A DNA stretch of 64,000 nt from Saprospira grandis str. Lewin. GTDB lineage: Bacteria > Bacteroidota > Bacteroidia > Chitinophagales > Saprospiraceae. Location of the stretch: positions 3,162,501 to 3,226,500 of the forward strand of contig NC_016940.1 of assembly GCF_000250635.1 (NCBI RefSeq), given 5' to 3'. Of this stretch, positions 15,793 to 24,473 are shown piece after piece. The stretch's first letter is position 1, and every line of letters starts with the position of its first letter. The position numbers and the translations under genes were made by a program. The notes under the pieces were generated by a model. The model had not been told where the DNA came from. It worked only from the letters and a program-made list of their open reading frames with translations, and ran no database searches.

Positions 15793-17727
15793 TTAGACGT
15801 ATTGGGCCGCATAGCGATTAAAATCCGCCTTGATCTTGGGCAAATCAATGATAAAGCCCAAACGCTTGCGCCCAGCATTTAGCTCTTCGGCTAGTTCGGC
15901 CGCAGCCTGTAGAATCAAAGCAGGAGATTGCTTGCAAAGCGCAATGTATTCGGGCAATTTAGCCGCTTGGCCCTCTAACCAAAAGGCCGACCAGAGGTGA
16001 TAAAGCGCTTCTGGGACCGAGCTAAGGATGTCGCTAGCTTGCTCAGGCGCCTTGTAGGGCTGATTGCTATAGAGGTTGTAGGCAATGCTAGAAGGGTCAC
16101 CCTCTGCGCGGAACAACTCGATAATCCAATGACTTTTGTTGTATTGTTGGACCAAGGCATTTTGCTTTGGTCGATACTTAAAGTCGCTTTCATTTACATA
16201 GCGGTTCCCCATGCGAACATGGTTCATAAAGTAGTATTTGGGCGCAAAGTTTTGTTTGAGTGGCCCATCGTATAAGTTAGTAAACTGCTCCTGAGAGAGC
16301 AACTCATATTCATGATAGAAAGAAAAGGCCGATAGCCCAAAAAGCCAAGCCGATAAGTTGGGGGCCATAGCGCTGCTTAGTTGGCTGCCCCAGAGCCCAT
16401 TGTTATTATGCTCGTAGCAGTAGATTTTTCCCTGCTCTTGCTCTGTACCATAAAGCTGATAAAGATAGCTGTAGTAGCCATAGCGGTAGCGACCATTTTG
16501 CTGCTGCTGGGGCTGGTCCAAACAAATTCCTCCCGTAAACCAATCAATGATATGATCATAGGGGTATTCTTGTTGCATAGAGAGCAGGGCGGCCTCGAAG
16601 AGGTTTTGGCCAGCGGCCTGTTGGTCCAAAAGGGCTTGGTTTTTCGGCAGGGCCAGCAAAAGGCTATCAAAGAGTTCTCTTTGGCCAATGGCGGACCAAA
16701 GCGCATAGAGTTGGCCTAAGTCTTCGGGCAGGGGCATGCCCCAAAGCTGCTCAAAATTAGCCTTTATCTTGGCCAGCGCTGCCGATTGGTCCTGAGCCAA
16801 CAGCTGCGGATAAATTCGGCCCAACATCTCTTGGTAGCGGCTAGGGAAAAAGCCATTGGGGCCAGGCGTCAACAGATCGTCCAGAGCTACAGTTAATAAG
16901 GCAAAGCCCTTGCTGCTACAGGCCGTCCCATCGGCAAGGAAATACTCCCGATGATCTTCTTGCCCATTTGTTTTATAGTGAATTTCGTAGCGGTCAACTC
17001 TTTGGTCGACCTGATTCATGAAGCGCTCTTGGCTATAACTTTTGTTGCGGTAAAAATGATGCACGCCCTGGGCTTTGCCTTGGGCGTATTCGCCTGCTCT
17101 AGAAACCTTGCCGTCGTTGTGGTAGCGCTTGAGTGGACCATGCAAAACGCCATGATCATAATTGGCCTCACAAACGAGGCTGGCATCGGGCCGCCACCAT
17201 TTCCAAAGGCCATGCTTTTTGCCCTCTTGGTCATAGGGGCCCATTTCCCATTCATAATCGCTTTGGTTCCAGCAAGCTTCTTTAGGGACCGAAGCGGGCT
17301 TGTGGCTAAGGTAGTTGGTAACCTCTTGGCCATTTTGCAAAAGATAGCGCTTGCCAAGGGCTTGTCCATTTACATAGCGCTGTAAGACTTTGACGATTTG
17401 GTTGTAGTAGACCTCTCTGGGGAAAGGCTCTTTACTATTGCCCGAGCGTTGGCGATAGAAGGCCAACCAGCCGTCTAACTTGCCTGCTTTATAAGACCCT
17501 TCCTGAGAAATACTGCCATCGGGATGATAGCGGCGATAATCATTGATGTGCTTGCCCTGCTCATCATACTCCATTTCCATCCAGAGCTGGCCATTTTTTC
17601 GCCAGATTTTCCAAGGGCCAACGGTTTTTCCGTTTGCATTGATTGCGCCAGCTTCCCAGCGGTTTTTACTCTGTACCCATTTTGCCTCCTCGGGCAAATT
17701 AGCGGGTCTATTGGGTTGTTTTGCCAT
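15793..17727 (-). CDS. MORN-repeat protein with a large unrecognised C-terminal region (644 aa)
   Basis: No signal peptide is seen, so it is probably cytoplasmic. Residues ~10-270 hold a series of MORN/YwqK-like repeats, for example GPWKIWRKNGQLWMEMEYD, KLDGWLAFYRQ, KKHGLWKWWRPDASLV and HGPLKRYHNDGKVSRAGEY. These ~22-residue beta hairpins occur in antitoxin-like YwqK proteins and in eukaryotic membrane-binding proteins. Residues ~280-644 are not recognised: rich in Leu, Gln and aromatics, mainly helical to the eye (FEQLWGMPLPEDLGQLYALW, then LFGLSAFSFYHEYELL). There is no adjacent toxin gene to support an antitoxin role. The ATG at 17727 is the first in frame and gives a complete first repeat. 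It has its own terminator and appears monocistronic. Confidence 0.75.
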   Translation of the reverse strand: MAKQPNRPANLPEEAKWVQSKNRWEAGAINANGKTVGPWKIWRKNGQLWMEMEYDEQGKHINDYRRYHPDGSISQEGSYKAGKLDGWLAFYRQRSGNSKEPFPREVYYNQIVKVLQRYVNGQALGKRYLLQNGQEVTNYLSHKPASVPKEACWNQSDYEWEMGPYDQEGKKHGLWKWWRPDASLVCEANYDHGVLHGPLKRYHNDGKVSRAGEYAQGKAQGVHHFYRNKSYSQERFMNQVDQRVDRYEIHYKTNGQEDHREYFLADGTACSSKGFALLTVALDDLLTPGPNGFFPSRYQEMLGRIYPQLLAQDQSAALAKIKANFEQLWGMPLPEDLGQLYALWSAIGQRELFDSLLLALPKNQALLDQQAAGQNLFEAALLSMQQEYPYDHIIDWFTGGICLDQPQQQQNGRYRYGYYSYLYQLYGTEQEQGKIYCYEHNNNGLWGSQLSSAMAPNLSAWLFGLSAFSFYHEYELLSQEQFTNLYDGPLKQNFAPKYYFMNHVRMGNRYVNESDFKYRPKQNALVQQYNKSHWIIELFRAEGDPSSIAYNLYSNQPYKAPEQASDILSSVPEALYHLWSAFWLEGQAAKLPEYIALCKQSPALILQAAAELAEELNAGRKRLGFIIDLPKIKADFNRYAAQYV

Positions 17728-17804
17728 GCTAGTTAATTTTTGTGTTTCAGTTTAGGGTTTTTCCTTGGCTTTTGCAAGTTTTTCTAGGGGGCAAAGCCGC
17801 TTTT

Positions 17805-17958
17805 CTGCGCACTACAGGCCCGAAGGGCCGCAGGCTGAGCTGCCGAAGCAGGGCCGCCGCAGGCGGCAGACCCAAGCCCGCAGGGCTGCAGGGCCGAGCA
17901 GACTTGCGAGCTGCGGAGTGGAGCGACCCGAGCCGAAGGCGAGGGGCAGCCCCAAAAA
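17805..17958 (-). repeat. Structured interspersed element, copy E (GGCTG/CAGCC subtype)
   Basis: Core from GGCTGAGCTGCC (17833) to GGGGCAGCCCC (17953), minus orientation, with the internal palindrome GCCGCC-GCA-GGCGGC. The inner 3' part departs from the other copies. It sits immediately left of the T9SS relic. Confidence 0.75.
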
Positions 17959-17961
17959 ATA

Positions 17962-18093
17962 GAGCGTATAGGCCTGCTAGCAGCTGAACTAACGCTTTTG
18001 CTGGATCTTAAGAATCTGCCCGCAGGCCTCTATCTGCTTAGGTTGCGAAAAGGCGAAAGCATACAACAATTTAAGCTGCTTAAAGTAAACTAG
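17962..18093 (+). pseudogene. Relic: C-terminal end of a lost T9SS sorting domain
   Basis: An open stretch of 43 codons ending in TAG encodes a tail that reads like the end of a T9SS type A domain: LTLLLDLKNLPAGLYLLRL, then KGESIQQFKLLKVN. Compare WPAGVYIFAI and LPAAPYFLQI in the two giant genes of this window. There is no start codon, signal peptide or body: the sequence to the left is structured element E. The pieces are flanked by element copies in opposite orientations (E minus, F plus). The likely history is deletion of a secreted-protein gene down to its last ~43 codons. Confidence 0.75.
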
Positions 18094-18108
18094 TTATCAA
18101 CTGATGAT

Positions 18109-18241
18109 TTGGGGCCCGCGGCCGCCCCAAATAGGGCGGGCGGCCGCCGCTATGCTGCGGGGCTCACAGGCCTGTTCGGCCCTGCAGCCGCCTGCGGCGG
18201 CTTGGGTCTGGCCTTCGGCCACCCCTCCGCAGCGCTGGGCC
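18109..18241 (+). repeat. Structured interspersed element, copy F (GGCCC/GGGCC subtype)
   Basis: From TTGGGGCCCGCGG to CAGCGCTGGGCC, plus orientation, starting 16 bp after the stop of the T9SS relic. The small stem reads ACAG-GC-CTGT here against GCAG-GT-CTGC in most copies, a compensated pair change. Confidence 0.88.
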
Positions 18242-18262
18242 AAATGCGCTGATGAGCTAATG

Positions 18263-18298
18263 AAAAAAGGGCCCCCAACCTATGGTTGGAGGCCCTTT
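18263..18298. terminator. Intrinsic terminator of dps
   Basis: GGGCCCCCAACC / GGTTGGAGGCCC with a TAT loop and an A run on the left and T residues on the right. On the minus strand it ends in six T residues, 25 bp past the dps stop. Confidence 0.9.
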
Positions 18299-18322
18299 GC
18301 GGCTAGCCGCTTTGGGCCAGCT

Positions 18323-18826
18323 CTAGTTGTGCTGGGGCGAGGCCACAGGCACTTTCTTTAGCCAAGCCGAAAACATCCAGTGGCGTTTCTCTAAGGCTTG
18401 CATCATGTTCATGATTAAGTGAATGCTGGCCGTATCGCCAGTCTCTTCGGCAGCTTGCACCACCTCAAGCATTTCACCCAAAAGGGTTTCCATATCATCC
18501 ACAATCTGTCGAACCATATCCTCTGGGGCCAAACCACTTTTGGCCTCCTTGATTTTGGCCATTTCTAAATATTCAGCCAAGCGATAAACGGGCTTCTTTC
18601 CAAAAATCCGAATGCGCTCCGCAATGCGGTCAATGTTCTCATGAGCAGCCTGATAGTCTTCCTCGAATTTTTCATGCAACTCAAAGAAGTCGCGGCCCTC
18701 TACATTCCAATGAAACCCCCGCAATTTATGATAGTAAATCTGATAGTTGGCCAGCAAATGGTTGAGGGCATGAACAATAGATTGACTCTCTTTTTTCTCG
18801 AATCCTAACTTTTGGTAGGTCTGCAT
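18323..18826 (-). CDS. dps: Dps-family ferritin-like DNA-binding/iron-storage protein (167 aa)
   Basis: Dps proteins form 12-subunit shells that oxidise and store iron with hydrogen peroxide and may coat DNA in stress. The conserved ferroxidase block is clear: YHKLRGFHWNVEGRDFFELH, then EKFEEDYQAAHENIDRIAER. The C-terminal helix (KRHWMFSAWLKK) also matches. The length is normal for the family. The N-terminal tail is short with few lysines, so DNA binding through the tail is not obvious. The start at 18826 precedes an AT-rich upstream region of 160 bp. No OxyR- or Fur-like site is certain. It is monocistronic with its own terminator. Confidence 0.93.
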   Translation of the reverse strand: MQTYQKLGFEKKESQSIVHALNHLLANYQIYYHKLRGFHWNVEGRDFFELHEKFEEDYQAAHENIDRIAERIRIFGKKPVYRLAEYLEMAKIKEAKSGLAPEDMVRQIVDDMETLLGEMLEVVQAAEETGDTASIHLIMNMMQALEKRHWMFSAWLKKVPVASPQHN

Positions 18827-19120
18827 ATATAGTTTTATAAGATGAATAATGTAAAAGAAAAGAACTTGGGCAGCTAGGGAATCTAAAGCCGCTGTTCAGC
18901 AAGCTTAATCCCAATCTTCCCAAAATATCAGGCTAAAAACAAGCCCCCTTTTGATCTTTCCTATTTACTTAACAGCTTTGTCAATATATTGTTTACATTT
19001 AAATCACTTTTTTGCGTCTGTTTCTTTTGGCTAAAAGAAATTGGATGCTGCCCGATTTGCGGGAAAAGCTGTATTTTGGAGCACCTAAAGCCAGTCTATC
19101 ACTCATCAGAAGCCTATTTT

Positions 19121-20116
19121 ATGAAAGCGCTAATACCTGTAGCAGGAGCGGGCACCCGATTGCGCCCGCATACCTACACCCAACCCAAACCCCTTATTCC
19201 CGTGGCCGGTAAACCCATTATTGCCGCTATTATTGAGCAGCTGCAAGAGTACGGAATAGAGGAGTTTGTTTTTGTCATTGGCTATCTAGGCGATAAGATC
19301 CGCAAGTACATTGAAGATAGTTATCCCGACCTCAAAAAGGTGTTTATCTACCAAGAAAAACGCCTCGGCCTTGGGCATGCCATCTGGCTGGCCCAAAAGG
19401 AGTTTATGCAGGAACCCGAGTTTTTGATTATGCTGGGCGATACGATCCTAGATGGCGACCTGCAAGGCATCCTCTCTAGCAAAACTACCTGCCTAGGGGT
19501 CAAAAAAGTAGAGGACCCCCGAGAGTTTGGGGTGGTGGTGCTCGATGAGGACCGCTATATCCGTAAGGTGGTCGAAAAACCCCGCATCCCCAAATCCAAT
19601 ATGGCCATCGTGGGCATCTATAAGATCTGTGAAGTGCCCGAACTGATTGCGGCCCTTAGCTATATTATAGAGCATGAGGTCAAAACTATGGATGAGTTCC
19701 AACTAACCGACGCCCTCATGCAGATGGTCCGCCTAGGCTGCAAAATCTCCGTCTGCCCTATTAGCAATTGGTTTGATTGTGGCAAAAAAGAGATTCTACT
19801 AGCCACCAATGCCATGCTGCTGCAACGCCGCGACCGAGAGGAAGGTACCCACTATAGTTTTACAAATACTATTATTATTCCCCCCGTACGCATTGGCAAA
19901 GGCTGCAAAATAGAGAACTCTATCCTCGGCCCCAATGTGTCGGTGGGAGATGGCGCCCAACTCAAACAAGCCATTATCTATGATTCTATTATTGGAAATT
20001 ATGCCAGTATAGAAGAGGCTGTCTTGCAACGATCTATCATTGGTAGCGATGCCTCGGTAAAGGGCCTTAGCCAAAGCCTAAATATTGGAGATAACACTGA
20101 AATTGACTTTTCCTAA
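19121..20116 (+). CDS. Sugar-nucleotide nucleotidyltransferase with left-handed beta-helix tail (331 aa)
   Basis: Predicted cytoplasmic enzyme joining a sugar 1-phosphate with an NTP. The start at 19121 (MKALIPVAGAGTRLRPHTYT) is chosen because the family motif GAGTRLRP lies at residues ~9-16; an upstream in-frame extension is not conserved. The Lys of QPKPLIPVAGKPI and the LGDTILDGDL metal-binding loop are present. Residues ~1-235 are the transferase domain. From ~245, hexapeptide-type turns (IGKGCKIENSILGPNVSVGD) form a short left-handed beta-helix. This order is that of long-form glucose-1-phosphate thymidylyl/uridylyltransferases; sugar and base cannot be assigned. Its stop overlaps the next start by one base (TAATG), so it forms a two-gene operon with a lysozyme-like lipoprotein gene. 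Confidence 0.88.
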   Translation: MKALIPVAGAGTRLRPHTYTQPKPLIPVAGKPIIAAIIEQLQEYGIEEFVFVIGYLGDKIRKYIEDSYPDLKKVFIYQEKRLGLGHAIWLAQKEFMQEPEFLIMLGDTILDGDLQGILSSKTTCLGVKKVEDPREFGVVVLDEDRYIRKVVEKPRIPKSNMAIVGIYKICEVPELIAALSYIIEHEVKTMDEFQLTDALMQMVRLGCKISVCPISNWFDCGKKEILLATNAMLLQRRDREEGTHYSFTNTIIIPPVRIGKGCKIENSILGPNVSVGDGAQLKQAIIYDSIIGNYASIEEAVLQRSIIGSDASVKGLSQSLNIGDNTEIDFS

Positions 20117-20772
20117 TGCGCTTTTTCCCTCTCTTGCTCTTACTGCCGCTTTTATTCTCTTGTAAACATCAAGCCGATGACTATGCCGTCAAAGGCCTAG
20201 ATATTTCACATTATCAAAAACGAATCGATTGGGAACAGTTTGATGAAAAAAAGGTCGACTTTGTTTTTATTAAGGCCACAGAAGCCGATAATTACCAAGA
20301 TTCTCTCTTTGAGCATAATTGGACGGCCCTCAAGAAGAAGGGCCTGCCCGTAGGGGCCTACCATTTTTTTAGACCTCAACGCTCGCCAATCGCACAAGCC
20401 GAGTTTTTTCTCGAAACGGTGCCCCTAGGCCCCGGCGACCTGCCCCCCGTCCTCGATGTAGAGGAACTGGATGGGGTAGGGGCGCAAAAGCTCCGCCTCG
20501 GCGTATCGCTTTGGCTCAACAAGGTAGAAGAGGCCTGCCAATGCAAGCCCATTATCTATAGCTCCATGAAGTTTTATGAGGATTATCTGCATCCAGAGTT
20601 TCAAGCTTACCCCCTCTGGATCGCTCGCTATAACCGAAAGATGCCCACAACCAAAAATTGGTTGTTTTGGCAGTATACAAATAAAGGCCGACATCCAGGC
20701 ATTCCCGCCCAGGTCGACCTTAATGTGTTTGCCGCTAGCCGCCAAGAGCTAAAGAGGCTCTTGCTCGATTAG
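20116..20772 (+). CDS. GH25-family lysozyme-like lipoprotein (218 aa)
   Basis: Residues 1-16 are a lipoprotein signal with lipobox LLFSC (Cys16). The rest is a glycoside hydrolase 25 domain, a family that cuts the MurNAc-GlcNAc bond of peptidoglycan. The family motifs are visible: GLDISHYQKRIDW with the first catalytic-site Asp, FVFIKATEADNYQD, PVGAYHFFRP, PVLDVEEL with the catalytic DxE pair, and WLFWQYTNKGRHPG near the end. It is likely anchored in the inner or outer membrane, facing the periplasm. It is translationally coupled to the nucleotidyltransferase gene. Its 3' end overlaps the stop of the convergent AAA gene by three bases. Confidence 0.92.
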   Translation: MRFFPLLLLLPLLFSCKHQADDYAVKGLDISHYQKRIDWEQFDEKKVDFVFIKATEADNYQDSLFEHNWTALKKKGLPVGAYHFFRPQRSPIAQAEFFLETVPLGPGDLPPVLDVEELDGVGAQKLRLGVSLWLNKVEEACQCKPIIYSSMKFYEDYLHPEFQAYPLWIARYNRKMPTTKNWLFWQYTNKGRHPGIPAQVDLNVFAASRQELKRLLLD

Positions 20773-23417
20773 GCATTGCCCTTGGAGCGAAATCCAATGC
20801 TCTTTTTATTAAAGAGCTGCTCTTCCCCTTCAGCTGCTAAGCCCGCTACATCGGCATAACTTACCTGCTGCAAGGATAGCTGCTGCCGCTCTTCTTCTGT
20901 TAGCGCTGCCAAACGCAAACTTTGTCTGCGACTGACCTCATTGATGAGCTGACGCACCGAACGAGCATTGCCAAAGTATTTATCTCGCACTTCATAGAGC
21001 TGCTCCAAATGCTGACGAAGATAGTCCGCCGCAGCTTCTTCCAACTCTAAACCTTCTTCTTCTAGCATCATCAAGGCTATAGAATAGAGCTCCTCGCTTT
21101 TGTAATCCTCAAATTTCAAGACTTTGTCAAAACGAGAACGCAATCCCGGATTGACCTTGAGGAAGTTTTCCATGTTCTCCGGATAACCCGCAGCAAAAAC
21201 AAAGAATTGCCCTCTAGAGTCTTCCATTCGCTTGAGTAGGGTCTGTATGGCTTCGGCCCCAAAATCACTGGCATTGGCCAAACTGCCATTGCCGCCTGAG
21301 ATCAAGGCATAGGCTTCGTCTATGAAAAGAACGCCTCCCATGGCCTCATCTATTCGCTCAGAGGTTTTTATGGCGGTTTGCCCCACATAACCCGCTACCA
21401 AGCCCTGACGGTCGGTCTCTACCATATGCCCCCGCTCCAAAATACCCAATGCCTTGTAGATTTTGGTCAAAATGCGGGCTACTGTGGTCTTTCCCGTTCC
21501 CGGATTCCCCACAAAAACAGTATGCAAGAAGAACTTATTAAGGACATTCCGATGGCTCAGACGATAGAAACGAACCAACTGTACCAGTTCGGCAATCTCC
21601 GTCTTGATGTTCTGCATACCTATTAGTTCGTTGAGCTCTTTCATGGCCTCAGTCAATAAACGCTCATCTATAGGGAGGTTGGGCAAGCGCTTGGGGCTTT
21701 CCAACTCTATCCGCTGCACATCTTCTAAACTAATGGTCTCTAATTCCTCTTTGCTAAACTGCTGAGGCGCCTCGCTGCCCATAATCCGCAAGCCCAAATT
21801 GATTTTGGCCTCCTCTATGAGGTCGTAAACAAAACGTGCATTGCCAAAACTACGGTCTCTGGACCGAAAAGCATCTACAATCATCTGATCCAAGGCTTTC
21901 CGCCCCGCTTCCGATAAAACAACGCCCTTCTGCTGACAAGCATAGTTAGATATTGCCGATAGCTCATCGGGCAAGTAGTCGCTAAAGTCAAAGAATAACT
22001 TAAAACGAGAACGCAAGCCTGGATTAGAGCCTAAGAAGTATTTCATTTCCTTAGGATATCCCGCCACAATGACGGCCATATCACCCGGACCATTAGACAT
22101 TTCTTTGACCAAGATCTCAATGACTTCTCGACCAAAGTCCTTGCTGTCGTCATTGGTCCTCGCTAAGGCATAGGCCTCATCAATGAAAAGGACACCCCCA
22201 CGAGCTTTCTCAATCGCATCCCGGACCTTAGGCGCAGTCTGCCCAATGTATTCGCCCACAAGGTCCACCCGATCTACTTCATGTACATGCCCCTTAGATA
22301 AGAGCCCCATACTAGAGTAGAGCCGCCCCATCATTTTGGCCACGGTGGTTTTCCCCGTCCCCGGGTTGCCCTGAAAGACGGCATGCAGACTGATTTCTTC
22401 GGTTTCCGCAAAGCCCTTGTCTCTACGCAGTTGCAGAAATTGTAGGTAGTTGGCATGGTCGCGCAACTTCTGCTTGATGGCCGCCAAGCCAATCAAACGA
22501 TCCAAACCTTGCATCACTTCCTCAAAATCTTCGCCTTGTCCATCCAGCCCCGGCAAGGCCATTGGCTGAAATTGATTGGGCAAGATACATCCCACAATCC
22601 CTTCTTCCGCCTCTTCATCTACGGTAAAAGGCAAAATGGCCAGCAGTTGGTCCATAAAGATGATTTCGGCCGTATACTGCCCCTTGCTCCAAGAGCCCTT
22701 CACATTAGAGCCCCACTGCAACTCAATCTCCAAAACTTCTTCTTCGGCCTCAATGCTCTGCAAGTGCGTGGCCTCTCCCTTGAGCTGCCGAGCCGAGTTA
22801 TAGACCCGTACCACCAACTCACAATGCCAGGATTTTGCCCGAAACATGTTCTCTAAGCCCAAATCTATATGCACATAACGCGTCTCATTGGCCGGAAAAG
22901 TCTTCAAATATACTTTTTCTTCTTCCGCTAAGGAGGCATTATAAGGCGCCTCAAACATTTTGGCCGACTTTAACTGCAAGTAGTGCTTAATATCTAAGGT
23001 CTTCTTTCCCGTATCCTCTATATAAAAGTACCGAGTCGCTACTTTCTCCCCATCTATATAGGCTTCCCAGTAGTAACTACCGGCCTTCCAAAAATTACCT
23101 ACTTTTTTGTTTCCCCAGCCTTCTCGAATATAAACACAGTTGTCATAACGACTTACTTTGCGCTCAAAACTAAGGTCGCAGAGCTCTTTACGCCCCTTCT
23201 TTAGGGAATAACACTTGAGGTTGACCTTCACTACCCAGTCCTCCTCATCAAATAACTTATTATAAAAGGTCAGCTCCGCATAGATATGTGCCGTTTCATA
23301 GCGGTCAAATACTTGCCGATATTTCTTTTTATTGCCCGCTAACCATTCTACCGTACAGTAGGTCTTGAGATCCAAGTATTTGTACGGCTTAAAGTTCGGG
23401 TCGATTAATTTTGACAT
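20769..23417 (-). CDS. Two-domain CbbX/SpoVK-type AAA+ ATPase with duplicated N-terminal beta domains (882 aa)
   Basis: Residues ~300-880 contain two AAA+ modules of the CbbX/SpoVK/EccA class. Walker A sites GNPGTGKTTVAK (~349) and GNPGTGKTTVAR (~637) are each followed by GVLFIDEAYAL as Walker B and by an arginine-finger region NPGLRSRF. CbbX-type ATPases act as ring remodelers of target proteins. Residues 1-~265 are not a known family to me but look like two copies of one beta domain: WGNKKVGNFWKAGSYYWEAY (~108-127) matches WGSNVKGSWSKGQYTAEI (~230-247), each preceded by hydrophobic strands. No signal peptide or transmembrane segment is seen. It is monocistronic, convergent with the GH25 gene. 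Upstream lie a structured element and the 41-bp repeat array. The target protein is unknown. Confidence 0.88.
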   Translation of the reverse strand: MSKLIDPNFKPYKYLDLKTYCTVEWLAGNKKKYRQVFDRYETAHIYAELTFYNKLFDEEDWVVKVNLKCYSLKKGRKELCDLSFERKVSRYDNCVYIREGWGNKKVGNFWKAGSYYWEAYIDGEKVATRYFYIEDTGKKTLDIKHYLQLKSAKMFEAPYNASLAEEEKVYLKTFPANETRYVHIDLGLENMFRAKSWHCELVVRVYNSARQLKGEATHLQSIEAEEEVLEIELQWGSNVKGSWSKGQYTAEIIFMDQLLAILPFTVDEEAEEGIVGCILPNQFQPMALPGLDGQGEDFEEVMQGLDRLIGLAAIKQKLRDHANYLQFLQLRRDKGFAETEEISLHAVFQGNPGTGKTTVAKMMGRLYSSMGLLSKGHVHEVDRVDLVGEYIGQTAPKVRDAIEKARGGVLFIDEAYALARTNDDSKDFGREVIEILVKEMSNGPGDMAVIVAGYPKEMKYFLGSNPGLRSRFKLFFDFSDYLPDELSAISNYACQQKGVVLSEAGRKALDQMIVDAFRSRDRSFGNARFVYDLIEEAKINLGLRIMGSEAPQQFSKEELETISLEDVQRIELESPKRLPNLPIDERLLTEAMKELNELIGMQNIKTEIAELVQLVRFYRLSHRNVLNKFFLHTVFVGNPGTGKTTVARILTKIYKALGILERGHMVETDRQGLVAGYVGQTAIKTSERIDEAMGGVLFIDEAYALISGGNGSLANASDFGAEAIQTLLKRMEDSRGQFFVFAAGYPENMENFLKVNPGLRSRFDKVLKFEDYKSEELYSIALMMLEEEGLELEEAAADYLRQHLEQLYEVRDKYFGNARSVRQLINEVSRRQSLRLAALTEEERQQLSLQQVSYADVAGLAAEGEEQLFNKKSIGFRSKGNA

Positions 23418-23479
23418 AGATCGCTTTTTATTAACTATCTAATATAGTTGTTTAACTTTCTTTCTGCAAGTTTTATTTT

Positions 23480-23613
23480 TTGGGTCCCGCGGCCAGCTTG
23501 GCTCTGCCAAGCTGGCCGCCGCTATGCTGCGGGGCTCACAGGTCTGTTCGGCCCTTCAGCCGCCTGCGGCGGCTTCGGTCTGGCCTGCGGCCACCCCTCC
23601 GCAGCGCTGGGCC
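23480..23613 (+). repeat. Structured interspersed element, copy G (GGCCC/GGGCC subtype)
   Basis: From TGGGTCCCGCGGCC to GCAGCGCTGGGCC, plus orientation. The first hairpin is GCGGCCAGCTTGGC..GCCAAGCTGGCCGC and the small stem is ACAG-GT-CTGT. Confidence 0.87.
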
Positions 23614-23773
23614 GCTCAACGGCCTTTTTTTCTCTGGGCCTACTACTTCGGCCCCCAATTTTAGGAGATAAAAAGGCTTCGCTTCATATTTTAGCGCCTA
23701 AGCGCTTATAAATCAACGCTAGTAGGGGAGTACCCCAAAAAAGCAATAGGACCATTTAGATACCCCCGGAGCT

Positions 23774-24473
23774 AAATGTAATGATCCAGATGGCTCCGGC
23801 GCCACGCCAGAGTTAAATGTAACGATCCAGATGGCTCCGGCGCCACGCCAGAGCCAAATGTAAGGATCCAGACGCCTCTGGGGAATCCCCGGAGCTAAAT
23901 GTAAGGATCCAGATGCCTCTGGGGAATCCCCGGAGACTAAATGTAAGGATCCAGATGCCTCGTGGGGAATCCCCGGAGCTAAATGTAAGGATCCAGGCGC
24001 CTTTGGGGAATCCCCGGAGCTAAATGTAAGGATCCAGACGGTTTTGGGGAATCCCCACGGCTAAATGTAACGATCCAGATGGCTGTGGGGAATCCCCACA
24101 GCTAAATGTAACGATCCAGACGGCTGTGGGGAATCCCCACAGCTAAATGTAACGATCCAGACGGCTGTGGGGAATCCCCACAGTTAAATGTAACGATCCA
24201 GATGGCTAGGGGGAATCCCCCAGCTTAAATGTAACGATCCAGATGGCTAGGGGGAATCCCCACAGTTAAATGTAACGATCCAGATGGCTAGGGGGAATCC
24301 CCCAGCCTAAATGTAAGGATCCAGATGGCCAGGGGGAATCCCCCAGCTCAAATGTAATGATCCAGATGGCCAGGGGGAATCCCCCAGCCTAAATGTAAGG
24401 ATCCAGATGGCTAGGGGGAATCCCCCAGCTCAAATGTAAGTATCCAGATGGTCAGGGGGAATCTCCTAGAGCT
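23774..24473. repeat. Tandem array of 17 x 41 bp hairpin repeats
   Basis: Units begin with AAATGTAA at 23774, 23815, 23856, 23897, 23939, 23981, 24022, 24063, 24104, 24145, 24186, 24227, 24268, 24309, 24350, 24391 and 24432. Fourteen units are 41 bp and three are 42 bp. Each has a constant box AAATGTAASGATCCAGAYGG followed by a palindrome with an AAT (or CCA) loop. Palindrome arms change together: CTCCGGCG/CGCCAGAG (units 1-2), CTCTGGGG/CCCCGGAG (3-4), GCTGTGGGG/CCCCACAGC (8-9, with unit 10 ending CAGT), GCTAGGGGG/CCCCCAGC (11, 13, 16). Unit 12 (24227) joins a left arm of one class to a right arm of another. The period is not a multiple of three and no gene covers it. A partial palindrome arm (CCCCCGGAGCT) precedes unit 1. 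Confidence 0.97.

Noticed and set aside
17962-18093. A real short gene
   Set aside because: No start codon in context, and its sequence matches only the end of a T9SS sorting domain, so I class it as a relic.
23774-24473. CRISPR array
   Set aside because: Repeat spacing is regular, but the segments between constant boxes are near-identical palindromes, not unique spacers, and there are no cas genes.
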